Shown: positions 51,376-59,929 of the stretch, one piece after another
Layout of the letters: each line of letters begins with the position of its first letter
Position numbering within the stretch: position 1 is the first letter of the stretch
From: Algicoccus sp048820935
GTDB taxonomy: Bacteria > Pseudomonadota > Gammaproteobacteria > Burkholderiales > Burkholderiaceae_B
DNA length: 64,000 nucleotides
Reading direction: 5' to 3'
Assembly (NCBI RefSeq): GCF_048820935.1
Contig: NZ_JBMERD010000009.1
Coordinates: 74,829-138,828, forward strand
Translations under genes and position numbers: made by a program
The notes under the pieces: model-generated
Seen by the model: the letters and a program-made list of their open reading frames with translations, nothing else
Told to the model about the DNA's origin: nothing
Databases searched by the model: none

Positions 51376-52506
51376 ATGCAGTTTGAAGTTATTGCCACGC
51401 AAGGTCAGGCGCGACGCGCCAAACTAACCCTGCAACATGGCGTCGTTGAAACCCCCGTTTTTATGCCTGTTGGGACGTACGGCAGTGTCAAAGCCATGCT
51501 GCCTCACGAACTACACGATCTGGGTGCTCAGATCGTGCTGGGCAACACATTTCATCTGTGGTTACGACCCGGCCCTGGCATTATTCATCAGCATCAGGGC
51601 TTACACGGCTTTATGGGCTGGGATCGTCCTATCCTCACCGATTCGGGTGGTTTCCAAGTTTTCAGTTTGCAAGGGATGCGTAAGATTACCGAAGAAGGTG
51701 TCGTATTTGCCTCTCCGATTGATGGCTCAAGGCAATTTCTCACCCCTGAAATCTCCATGCAGATTCAAACCGCCCTTAACAGTGACGTGGTGATGGTGTT
51801 TGATGAATGTACGCCCTATCGCATAGGCGATGGCATTGCCACACATGAACAAGCTGCGCAATCCATGCGCATGTCAGCCCGCTGGGCCAAACGCTCTCAC
51901 CAGTCGTTTCATGAGCAAGGCAATCCCAATGCATTATTTGGTATTGTCCAAGGCGGGATGTTTGAAGACTTACGTGATGAGTCATTGGCGGCACTAACAG
52001 ACATCGGGTTTCACGGCTACGCCATCGGCGGTCTGTCTGTCGGTGAGCCCAAAGAAGACATGATGCGCATTCTGGCGCACACCACACCCAAAATGCCGAC
52101 CAATGCACCACGCTATTTGATGGGTGTCGGTACACCAGAAGATCTGGTCAATGGTGTCACTCACGGCGTGGATATGTTTGATTGCGTCATGCCGACTCGC
52201 AATGCCCGCAATGGTTGGCTGTTTACACGACACGGTGACATTAAGATTCGCAATGCCCGTTATCGTGATGATACGCGTCCACTGGACAGTGAATGTACGT
52301 GTCACACCTGTCAAAACTTTTCTCGTTCCTATCTGCATCACCTGCAAAAAAGCAATGAAATTACGGGGGCACGATTAAACACCCTGCACAATCTGCATTT
52401 CTATCTAAATCTCATGAAAGAAATCCGTTTAGCGATTGAACAAGGTGAATTCGATACCTGGAAAAAAGCATTTTTCGAGCAACGCGCGTCTGACTCGGTA
52501 CAATAG
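51376..52506 (+). CDS. tgt: Queuine tRNA-guanine transglycosylase
   Basis: Exchanges guanine 34 for preQ1 in tRNAs with GUN anticodons. It has 376 residues from the ATG at 51376, which matches the family start (M)xFEVIATxGxARR; a longer in-frame reading from 51301 adds unrelated residues. The catalytic aspartates lie in LTDSGGFQVFSL and DMFDCVMPTRNARNG, and the zinc site in CTCHTCQNFSRSYLHH. GGAG lies 12 bases upstream. It follows queA by 145 bases, likely one transcript. Confidence 0.97.
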   Translation: MQFEVIATQGQARRAKLTLQHGVVETPVFMPVGTYGSVKAMLPHELHDLGAQIVLGNTFHLWLRPGPGIIHQHQGLHGFMGWDRPILTDSGGFQVFSLQGMRKITEEGVVFASPIDGSRQFLTPEISMQIQTALNSDVVMVFDECTPYRIGDGIATHEQAAQSMRMSARWAKRSHQSFHEQGNPNALFGIVQGGMFEDLRDESLAALTDIGFHGYAIGGLSVGEPKEDMMRILAHTTPKMPTNAPRYLMGVGTPEDLVNGVTHGVDMFDCVMPTRNARNGWLFTRHGDIKIRNARYRDDTRPLDSECTCHTCQNFSRSYLHHLQKSNEITGARLNTLHNLHFYLNLMKEIRLAIEQGEFDTWKKAFFEQRASDSVQ

Positions 52507-52652
52507 CCGCCCTGAGAGATGTGAAAAAAAGCAGCACATTGCATTCATATCGGGCAACCAGTTGCTACCCTGTTACACCGCGTTTCTTTTGTTTTGAAAT
52601 TTATTTTGTTTTAATGTTCGCGAACTTCAACGCGATACCAAGGAGGCTTTGA

Positions 52653-52988
52653 ATGTCATTACACGAATCAGCCAGCGTTATTCTGGCTCAGGCAGACGCC
52701 GCAGGAATTGGAGGCTTTTTGCCTATCATCCTGATGTTCGTCATCTTGTATTTCTTGATGATCCGTCCTCAGATGAAACGTCAGAAAGCCCACAAAGCAC
52801 TGGTTGCTGCGTTGGCTAAAGGCGATGAAGTCATGACCGCTGGCGGTATGCTGGGTAAAGTCAGCCGTGTGACAGATGCCTACATTGCCGTTGAAGTCTC
52901 ACATCTGGGTGACAAGCCAGTTGAAATCCTGATGCAACGCAGTGCTGTCCAAACAGTCCTTCCTAAAGGCACGATCAAAGACATCTGA
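52653..52988 (+). CDS. yajC: Preprotein translocase subunit YajC
   Basis: A small single-helix inner-membrane protein bound to SecDF. The 111-residue chain has an N-terminal helix (FLPIILMFVILYFLMIRPQM, about 22-41) and the soluble domain LAKGDEVMTAGGMLGKVSRV with the ending VQTVLPKGTIKDI. AAGGAGG sits 9 bases upstream of the ATG. A 146-base leader separates it from tgt and may contain its own promoter. It is first in the yajC-secD-secF run. Confidence 0.96.
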   Translation: MSLHESASVILAQADAAGIGGFLPIILMFVILYFLMIRPQMKRQKAHKALVAALAKGDEVMTAGGMLGKVSRVTDAYIAVEVSHLGDKPVEILMQRSAVQTVLPKGTIKDI

Positions 52989-53003
52989 TTGTGCTTTCCC
53001 CAA

Positions 53004-53033
53004 GACACTAGGCGCCGAAATGGCGCCGGTGTC
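53004..53033 (+). repeat. Intercistronic hairpin between yajC and secD
   Basis: GACAC-TA-GGCGCC-GAAAT-GGCGCC-G-GTGTC (53004-53033), with no uridine tail. It could stabilise or process the yajC-secD mRNA. Confidence 0.55.
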
Positions 53034-53053
53034 CGATAGAAGATGTTGATCCT

Positions 53054-54934
53054 ATGAATCGCTATCCACTTTGGAAATACCTGACCGTGTTGGTCGCCCT
53101 GGTTCTGGGCATTCTCTACACGTTGCCGAACTTTTATGGTGAAGCGCCTGCCGTCCAAGTTTCAAGCGCTAAAACCACCATTAAGCTCGAGCCAGAGATG
53201 CTCGATCGTGTTCAAAGTTTGTTGAGTCAAGCTGGCATTACAACAACTGGCTCTAGCTTTGAACGCAATGGTCCAGTCGGAACGGCTCGCTTCCGTTTTG
53301 CAGACACCGACACTCAGATTAAAGCGCGCGACGTGATTGAACGCGCCCTAAACCCAAACGCCGAACAACCTGATTACACCGTCGCTCTGAACCTTTTACC
53401 TGCATCACCTGAATGGCTTACCGCATTGGGTGCAAGTCCCATGTATCTGGGTCTGGACTTGCGAGGTGGTGTGCATTTCTTGTTAGAAGTCGACATGCAA
53501 GGTGCATTGACCGGTCGCTACGACACGATGACGACTGATCTTCGGGCCACACTGCGTGATCAGCGCATTCCAGTGAGCACCATTGAGCGCGACGGCATGT
53601 CTGTACAAGCCGTATTCTCCGATGATGCCGCTCGTTCGCGTGCACTGTCACTACTGCGTTCACGCTACCCTGACATCAACTTTACGGAAACCACTGCAAC
53701 AGGTGCCCATGAAGGTCGGCCACAACTCACGGGTCGTTTGAGTGAATCTGCGATCATTGCTGTTCAGAGTAATGCGCTTAAACAAAACATCACCACTCTG
53801 CACAACCGAATCAACGAGTTAGGTGTTGCTGAGCCTGTTATTCAGCAGCAAGGTGCCGACCGCATTATTGTTCAATTGCCTGGTGTACAGGACGTTGCTC
53901 GCGCCAAAGAGATTTTGGGTCGAACGGCCACTCTGGAAATTCGTTTAGTCGATGACTCACCTGCCGCGACAGCTGCGCTGTCTGCAGGGACCGTGCCATT
54001 CGGACTTGAGCGCTACGAAGACACCGATGGTCGTCCTTTATTGCTCAGACGCCAAGTCATTCTGACCGGTGAAAATCTTCAAGACGCGCAAGCGGGTCGT
54101 GACCAACAATCTCAATCTGCCGCTGTGCACTTGACGCTCGATAGCAAAGGGGCACGGATTTTCCGAGATGTCACACGCGACAACATCGGTCGTCGCATGG
54201 CGATCTTGCTGTTTGAACGCGGTCAGGGTGAAGTCGTCACAGCACCCGTGATTCGTAGTGAAATTCCGGGTGGTCAAGTCCAGATTTCAGGTAGCATGAA
54301 CGCTCAGGAAGCAGCCGATATCGCCCTGCTCTTGCGCGCAGGTTCTCTGGCTGCCCCGATGACGATTGTTGAAGAGCGCACGATTGGACCCAGCCTTGGC
54401 GCAGAAAACATTGAGAAAGGGTTTGATGCCACGCTTTGGGGGTTTGTCGCAGTTGTGGTCTTTATGATCCTCTACTACCACCTGTTTGGACTATTCTCAG
54501 CAGTCGGACTGACTTTCAACCTGCTGCTGCTCTTGGGCTTGCTGTCATTGTTGCAAGCTACACTGACCCTGCCAGGAATTGCCGCCATTGCTTTGACGCT
54601 GGGGATGGCGATTGACGCCAACGTGCTAATCAACGAGCGGATTCGCGAAGAGTTACGACGAGGGGAATCACCACAATCTGCCATCCAAATTGGCTTTGAA
54701 CGCGCCTGGGGCACGATTCTGGACTCCAACCTCACCACCCTGATCGTTGGGGTTGCTTTGCTGATTTTCGGAACAGGTCCAATCCGTGGCTTTGCCGTCG
54801 TTCATTGTCTAGGCATCCTGACCTCCATGTTCTCGTCCGTGGTCGGTGTGCGTGCACTGGTCAATCTGACACACGGTTCACGCAAGGGACTCAAGACCTT
54901 GTCGATCGGCACGGTCTGGAAACCAAAGGACTGA
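53054..54934 (+). CDS. secD: Protein-export membrane protein SecD
   Basis: With SecF it uses the proton gradient to complete export of preproteins on the periplasmic side. The 626-residue chain has one N-terminal helix, two periplasmic domains (about 30-440, including PMYLGLDLRGGVHFLLEVDM), and the five-helix SecD/SecF bundle with TLPGIAAIALTLGMAIDANV, ERIREELRRG, and SNLTTLIVGVALLIFGTG. It starts with ATG 53054. The gap to secF is 4 bases. Confidence 0.97.
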   Translation: MNRYPLWKYLTVLVALVLGILYTLPNFYGEAPAVQVSSAKTTIKLEPEMLDRVQSLLSQAGITTTGSSFERNGPVGTARFRFADTDTQIKARDVIERALNPNAEQPDYTVALNLLPASPEWLTALGASPMYLGLDLRGGVHFLLEVDMQGALTGRYDTMTTDLRATLRDQRIPVSTIERDGMSVQAVFSDDAARSRALSLLRSRYPDINFTETTATGAHEGRPQLTGRLSESAIIAVQSNALKQNITTLHNRINELGVAEPVIQQQGADRIIVQLPGVQDVARAKEILGRTATLEIRLVDDSPAATAALSAGTVPFGLERYEDTDGRPLLLRRQVILTGENLQDAQAGRDQQSQSAAVHLTLDSKGARIFRDVTRDNIGRRMAILLFERGQGEVVTAPVIRSEIPGGQVQISGSMNAQEAADIALLLRAGSLAAPMTIVEERTIGPSLGAENIEKGFDATLWGFVAVVVFMILYYHLFGLFSAVGLTFNLLLLLGLLSLLQATLTLPGIAAIALTLGMAIDANVLINERIREELRRGESPQSAIQIGFERAWGTILDSNLTTLIVGVALLIFGTGPIRGFAVVHCLGILTSMFSSVVGVRALVNLTHGSRKGLKTLSIGTVWKPKD

Positions 54935-54938
54935 CATC

Positions 54939-55880
54939 ATGGAATTATTTCGTATTACACGCACCATCCCGTTTATGCGCCACAAGTTGGTGCTAAACAT
55001 CATTAGTCTGATTTTTTTCGCGCTGTCAGTTTTTTTTATCGTGACTCGCGGTTTTAACCTATCGGTTGAGTTTACCGGCGGAACCGTGATCGAACTGAGC
55101 TACGCGCAATCAGCCCCATTGACCGAGGTTCGAGAAACACTCCAAGGCCTTGGGTATTCGGACTTTCAGGTTCAGAACTTTGGGACCTCGCGTGATGTTC
55201 TCATTCGTCTACCGATCATTGAAGGTCAAACCACTGCTGCACAAAGCCAAATCGTCTTAGAGGCACTCCAGCAAGCCACGGCTGACGTAGCTTTGAGGCG
55301 AGTCGAGTTTGTAGGCCCGCAGATCGGTCGAGAACTTGTAGAAAACGGCCTACTCGCCCTGCTGTTTGTGATCATCGGAATTGTGGTGTATTTGGCGATG
55401 CGGTTCGAATGGAAATTTGCCGTCGCCGGGGTGTTTGCCAACTTGCATGACGTGGTAATCATCCTAGGTTTTTTTGCTTTTTTCCAATGGGAGTTTTCAT
55501 TATCGGTGCTGGCCGGGGTGCTTGCGGTTCTGGGTTACTCCGTAAACGAATCGGTGGTGATCATGGATCGAATTCGTGAAAACTTCCGTAAAGAGCGTGA
55601 CACCTCCGTGCAAGACATCATCGATGGCGCCATCACCCAAACCATGTCAAGAACCATCATCACACACGGCTCAACCCAGATGGTTGTGTTGTCTATGCTG
55701 ATTTTTGGCGGTCCAACTCTGCATAACTTTTCGCTTGCTTTGACGATCGGTATTTGGTTCGGTATTTATTCCTCCGTTTTTGTGGCCTCGTCGATTGCCA
55801 TGTGGCTAGGTGTCGCACGCGAGGACATCGTCAAGCCTATTAAAAAACGCGATACGGTCGAAGAAATCTACAGCGAATAA
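54939..55880 (+). CDS. secF: Protein-export membrane protein SecF
   Basis: Partner of SecD in the inner membrane. It has 313 residues with one N-terminal helix, a periplasmic P1 domain (about 40-130: NLSVEFTGGTVIELSY), and the bundle ALLFVIIGIVVYLAMRFEWK, LAVLGYSVNESVVIMDRIRE. The SecF signature is intact. It is last in its operon, followed by an inverted repeat (55891-55938) and a terminator (55955-55984). Confidence 0.97.
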   Translation: MELFRITRTIPFMRHKLVLNIISLIFFALSVFFIVTRGFNLSVEFTGGTVIELSYAQSAPLTEVRETLQGLGYSDFQVQNFGTSRDVLIRLPIIEGQTTAAQSQIVLEALQQATADVALRRVEFVGPQIGRELVENGLLALLFVIIGIVVYLAMRFEWKFAVAGVFANLHDVVIILGFFAFFQWEFSLSVLAGVLAVLGYSVNESVVIMDRIRENFRKERDTSVQDIIDGAITQTMSRTIITHGSTQMVVLSMLIFGGPTLHNFSLALTIGIWFGIYSSVFVASSIAMWLGVAREDIVKPIKKRDTVEEIYSE

Positions 55881-55890
55881 GCCCCTTGCT

Positions 55891-55938
55891 TTATCCGATC
55901 CCGACGCAATGTGTTGCACAACACACGGGATCGGATAA
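55891..55938 (+). repeat. Nested inverted repeat after secF
   Basis: Outer arms TTATCCGATCCCG (55891-55903) and CGGGATCGGATAA (55926-55938) are exact 13-bp complements. The inner hairpin TGTGTTG-CA-CAACACA (55910-55925) abuts the right arm, leaving a 6-base bulge on the left. There is no uridine tail, and a separate terminator follows. Confidence 0.65.
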
Positions 55939-55954
55939 AATTCGAACTCCACGC

Positions 55955-55984
55955 AGCATCCTGTTTTGGATGCTTTTGTTTTTA
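55955..55984 (+). terminator. Terminator of yajC-secD-secF
   Basis: AGCATCC (55955-55961), loop TGTTTT, GGATGCT (55968-55974), followed by TTTGTTTTT. Confidence 0.85.
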
Positions 55985-56075
55985 TGTCATCACGCTGTTG
56001 ATTCACAATCAACCAATTATTGCGAATCAACTTGATGACCCTTTTGTCCTCGGGATCTAAACCCGCATCGACACC

Positions 56076-57482
56076 ATGACCATGAAAACCACAACCACCA
56101 ACGAGTCGTTAACCAGCCCAACTAACCCTCAAACCAAACCCACCAAAGTGTTTATACGCACTTTCGGTTGTCAGATGAATGAGTATGATTCTGAAAAGAT
56201 GTTTGATGTCTTGGGCAAAGACACCCCTGTTGAACTGACACAATCTGCGGACGACGCCGATGTGATTTTGTTTAACACCTGTTCCATTCGAGAAAAAGCC
56301 CAAGAAAAAGTCTTTTCAGACTTGGGTCGAGCCCGCGAAATTAAACGCGATCGTCCCAATGTCATCATCGGTGTCGGTGGCTGTGTCGCCAGTCAAGAAG
56401 GTGAAGCGATTATCAAACGCGCACCATACGTCGATGTCGTCTTTGGACCGCAGACTCTGCATCGCTTACCAGACCTAATCGGTCGAAAACATGAAACTGG
56501 TCGACCTCAAGTTGACATTAGCTTTCCGGAAATTGAAAAGTTTGACGCCCTGCCTCCTGCCCGTGTTCAAGGGCCAACGGCTTACGTGTCCATCATGGAA
56601 GGCTGCAGTAAATATTGCAGCTTCTGCGTGGTTCCGTACACACGAGGCGAAGAAGTCTCTCGTCCCTTTGAGGATGTGCTGGTTGAAGTAGCTGATCTTG
56701 CCGACCAAGGGGTCAAAGAAATCACTTTGCTTGGACAAAACGTCAACGCTTACCTAGGCCCTATGGGTGATAGTGGCGAAGTGGCTGATTTTGCAACCTT
56801 GCTTGAATACGTTCATGAAATCCCGGGGGTTGAACGAATTCGTTACACCACGTCACACCCTAAAGAAATGACCACGCGACTCATCGAGGCGCACGGCAAA
56901 TTGCCTAAACTTGTGCCATTTTTACACTTGCCTGTGCAATCGGGTAGTGACCGTATTTTGGCAGCAATGAAGCGTGGTTACACCTCACTGGAATACAAAT
57001 CAATCGTGCGTCGTTTACGTGAAGCTCGCCCAGATCTGGCTTTGTCTTCTGACTTCATTGTCGGTTTTCCGGGGGAAGACGAATCCGATTTCAACAAAAC
57101 CATGAAACTCATCGAAGACATTGGTTTTGATATGTCGTTTTCTTTTGTGTACTCCCGTCGCCCAGGAACACCAGCAGCTGATCTAGCGGATGACACCCCA
57201 CAAATGCTCAAACTCAAGCGTTTGCAGCATCTGCAATCTGTTATCAGCGGTTTTGCAGCCGACATTTCGCGCAGCATGATCGGAACCCACCAGAAAGTGT
57301 TAATCGAAGGCACCTCCCGACGCGACGATGAAGAACTCACGGGTCGTACAGAAAACAATCGAATTGTGAACTTTGCCGGCTCTAAACGTCTGATCGGACA
57401 TATGATTGATGTCGAAATTACACAAGCTTTTACCAACAGCTTGCGAGGTGAAATCGTCACACAGGAGACTACACAGATTTGA
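56076..57482 (+). CDS. miaB: tRNA-2-methylthio-N6-dimethylallyladenosine synthase MiaB
   Basis: A radical-SAM methylthiotransferase that modifies A37 of tRNAs decoding UNN codons. The 468-residue protein has the N-terminal cluster domain (FGCQMNEYDSEKM, NTCSIREKA, GVGGCVASQEG), the radical-SAM motif in EGCSKYCSFCVVPYTRG, and a C-terminal TRAM domain (from about 395). All six cysteines expected for two clusters are visible. It heads a long plus-strand run: miaB, phoH-like, ybeY, corC, lnt, apt. The start at 56076 lacks a strong ribosome site; the second ATG two codons on is an alternative. Confidence 0.96.
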   Translation: MTMKTTTTNESLTSPTNPQTKPTKVFIRTFGCQMNEYDSEKMFDVLGKDTPVELTQSADDADVILFNTCSIREKAQEKVFSDLGRAREIKRDRPNVIIGVGGCVASQEGEAIIKRAPYVDVVFGPQTLHRLPDLIGRKHETGRPQVDISFPEIEKFDALPPARVQGPTAYVSIMEGCSKYCSFCVVPYTRGEEVSRPFEDVLVEVADLADQGVKEITLLGQNVNAYLGPMGDSGEVADFATLLEYVHEIPGVERIRYTTSHPKEMTTRLIEAHGKLPKLVPFLHLPVQSGSDRILAAMKRGYTSLEYKSIVRRLREARPDLALSSDFIVGFPGEDESDFNKTMKLIEDIGFDMSFSFVYSRRPGTPAADLADDTPQMLKLKRLQHLQSVISGFAADISRSMIGTHQKVLIEGTSRRDDEELTGRTENNRIVNFAGSKRLIGHMIDVEITQAFTNSLRGEIVTQETTQI

Positions 57483-58435
57483 ATATGAATAAAGTCGCAC
57501 GCTTTACACTCGACGGTGACAACGAACAATTGGGCCGTGTCTGCGGACCGCTTGATGAACATTTACGCCAGATCGAACAAGGACTCAACGTAATCGTGCG
57601 CCGACGCGATCATCAATTTGAGATTCAAGGCACGCATGCAAACGAGGTCGCCGCACTGCTTCAACAACTGCATACGCAAGCAGCCCGCAAAGACATCAGC
57701 GTTGAAATGGTGCAGTTGGGCTTGGCAGAAATTCGCACAGGACATCTCGCCAAAGACTATCTTCATTTGCCTGTCCTAAAGACTCGTCGGACCGATTTAC
57801 GACCTCGCTCAGACCGTCAAGCGCGATACATTCAGAACATCCTCAAGCATGACATAACATTTGGAACTGGACCTGCAGGCACCGGAAAAACCTGGCTCGC
57901 CGTTGCATGTGCCATCGATGCCCTAGAGCGCGACAACATCCAGCGTCTAATTCTGACTCGTCCGGCCGTCGAAGCTGGCGAACGCCTGGGATTTTTACCA
58001 GGTGACTTAACGCAAAAGGTCGATCCTTATTTACGCCCACTTTATGACGCACTGTGGGATCTAATGGGATTTGATAAGGTGCAGCGTTTATTTGAGAAGC
58101 AAGTCATTGAAATTGCACCTCTGGCCTATATGCGAGGGCGCACGCTCAACAACGCCTTTGTGATTTTGGATGAAGCACAAAACACGACGCCCGCGCAAAT
58201 GAAAATGTTTCTAACGCGCATTGGTTTTGGGAGCAAAGCAGTCATTACCGGAGACCCAACGCAGATTGACTTACCACGGGGTCAACCCAGTGGTTTGATT
58301 CAAGCAGTTGGCATTCTCAAAGACGTCAAAGGCATTGCACAAACTCAATTCACCAGCGCTGATGTGGTTCGCCACCCGCTTGTTGCCAGAATCGTTGACG
58401 CCTATGAAAAAGTCGAATCTGAATCACATCACTAA
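57479..58435 (+). CDS. ybeZ: PhoH-like ATPase (YbeZ)
   Basis: A cytosolic ATPase that acts with YbeY in ribosome or RNA maturation. The protein is 318 residues if started at the TTG at 57479, which has AGGAG 11 bases upstream; the ATG at 57485 is 17 bases from that site. The Walker A loop is GTGPAGTGKTWLAV, and Walker B is FVILDEAQNTTPAQ. The N-terminus (1-100) is the conserved PhoH-like extension. It overlaps the miaB stop by a few bases and is followed closely by ybeY, a fixed pair in proteobacteria. Confidence 0.93.
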   Translation: MNMNKVARFTLDGDNEQLGRVCGPLDEHLRQIEQGLNVIVRRRDHQFEIQGTHANEVAALLQQLHTQAARKDISVEMVQLGLAEIRTGHLAKDYLHLPVLKTRRTDLRPRSDRQARYIQNILKHDITFGTGPAGTGKTWLAVACAIDALERDNIQRLILTRPAVEAGERLGFLPGDLTQKVDPYLRPLYDALWDLMGFDKVQRLFEKQVIEIAPLAYMRGRTLNNAFVILDEAQNTTPAQMKMFLTRIGFGSKAVITGDPTQIDLPRGQPSGLIQAVGILKDVKGIAQTQFTSADVVRHPLVARIVDAYEKVESESHH

Positions 58436-58448
58436 ACGTCAATTCGCC

Positions 58449-58937
58449 ATGCCCATCACGTTATCGCTCAGCATTCAGTACGCCGTTTCAGCCGATCATT
58501 TACCGCGCTGGCGCCTACGACACTGGGCTGAGCAAGCATTGCGTGCTGCTTCGAAAGACATGTCTGACCCACCTCAAAAGCTGATTTTGACTTTGCGTCT
58601 GGTGGATGAGGAAGAAGGTCGCACGCTTAACCGACTGTACCGAGAACGGGATTACGCAACCAATGTCTTGACGTTTCAGTATGACCCCATGCCAGATGAT
58701 GACTCTGCTTGGATGGCAGATATTGTTCTGTGCATACCTGTTCTGGTGCGTGAAGCCCATGAACAACAAAAAACCATCCTTGATCATGCTGCCCATTTAT
58801 GCGTACATGGTGTCTTACACGCCTTGGGTTACGATCACATGGATGATGAAGAGGCCTTGGAAATGGAAACGCTCGAAACAACGATTTTGCAGCATATGAA
58901 AATTCAAGACCCTTACCAAGATCGTATTTCATCATAA
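58449..58937 (+). CDS. ybeY: Endoribonuclease YbeY
   Basis: A zinc endoribonuclease needed for 16S rRNA 3'-end maturation and ribosome quality control. The protein is 162 residues from ATG 58449. The metal site is HGVLHALGYDH (three histidines), and RLYRERDYATNVLTFQY is the family block. An ATG at 58404, within the end of ybeZ, is also possible because the ribosome site at 58449 is poor. Its position after ybeZ and before corC and lnt is standard. Confidence 0.93.
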   Translation: MPITLSLSIQYAVSADHLPRWRLRHWAEQALRAASKDMSDPPQKLILTLRLVDEEEGRTLNRLYRERDYATNVLTFQYDPMPDDDSAWMADIVLCIPVLVREAHEQQKTILDHAAHLCVHGVLHALGYDHMDDEEALEMETLETTILQHMKIQDPYQDRISS

Positions 58938-59041
58938 AACCCAGTAGAACGCGTCAAATAACCAACAATGCAACTGTTTAAAAATGTGTGTTTCGGTTAT
59001 TCTTGAATAATCTTATTTTAGGTGCCAATTCTCACCCCACA

Positions 59042-59923
59042 ATGTCTGACCCCTACCCTACGACGCCTGGTCAAGAATCAGGTCATAAACAAAAATCCAA
59101 ATTTTCTCTCGTGGGCCGTTTGCGCAAGGCCATGCAACGCGATCCTGAGTCACTAGACGATCTCCAGGATATTCTGCGCGGTGCGCTCGAACACAAACTC
59201 ATCGACAACAACGTCTACACGATTTTGATCAGTACACTTGAAGTCAGTGATATGACAGCTGTCGACATCATGATCCCTAGAGCGCATATGAATATGCTCG
59301 ATGTCAATGAACCTTTTGCGGCACAGTTGCCACAAATTGTGAACGTCGGTCATTCCAGATTCCCAGTGTTTGAAGAATCCCGAGAAAATGTCATCGGCTT
59401 GTTCATGACCAAAGATGCTTTACAAATCATGAGTAATCCACAACTCGGCCTTCGGGATCTCATCAGACCTGCTGTTTTTATTCCAGAAACTAAGCGCGTC
59501 GATGTACTTTTGCAAGAGTTTCGAATCAATCGCAACCACATCGCCATTGTGATTGATGAGCACGGTGGCATCACGGGTTTAGTTACCATGGAAGATGTGC
59601 TCGAGCAAATCGTCGGCAGCATTGAAGATGAGTTTGATGCCAGCGAACGCACCATCTTTCCAGATGGATTGAACACTTGGCGCGTGATGGCTGCAACAGT
59701 ACTTGAAGACATTGAACAACTTCTAGATTGCCAGTTCCCAGAAGGTGATTACGACACTTTAGGCGGCTGGCTTGCTCATGAGCTCAACCACATTCCGCAA
59801 CGCGGTGATCGGCATTTTCTGGACAACCTACAGTTCGATGTTTTGAGAGCTGATTCCAGACGAGCTTTATGGGTTCGAATCAAGCGGCTGACAGGCGTAC
59901 AACCTCCCATTGAATCCGTCTAA
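59042..59923 (+). CDS. corC: CorC/HlyC-type CBS-domain protein
   Basis: A cytosolic CBS-pair protein linked to magnesium and cobalt efflux. The protein is 293 residues from ATG 59042. Two CBS repeats (about 70-190: TAVDIMIPRAHM, VIGLFMTKDAL, HIAIVIDEHGGITGLVTMED) precede the CorC_HlyC domain (from about 205: LGGWLAHELNHIPQRGD). A longer in-frame reading from 58988 adds residues without family support. It lies 6 bases before lnt. There is no membrane DUF21 domain, so it is the short CorC type. Confidence 0.92.
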   Translation: MSDPYPTTPGQESGHKQKSKFSLVGRLRKAMQRDPESLDDLQDILRGALEHKLIDNNVYTILISTLEVSDMTAVDIMIPRAHMNMLDVNEPFAAQLPQIVNVGHSRFPVFEESRENVIGLFMTKDALQIMSNPQLGLRDLIRPAVFIPETKRVDVLLQEFRINRNHIAIVIDEHGGITGLVTMEDVLEQIVGSIEDEFDASERTIFPDGLNTWRVMAATVLEDIEQLLDCQFPEGDYDTLGGWLAHELNHIPQRGDRHFLDNLQFDVLRADSRRALWVRIKRLTGVQPPIESV

Positions 59924-59929
59924 GTTCGT

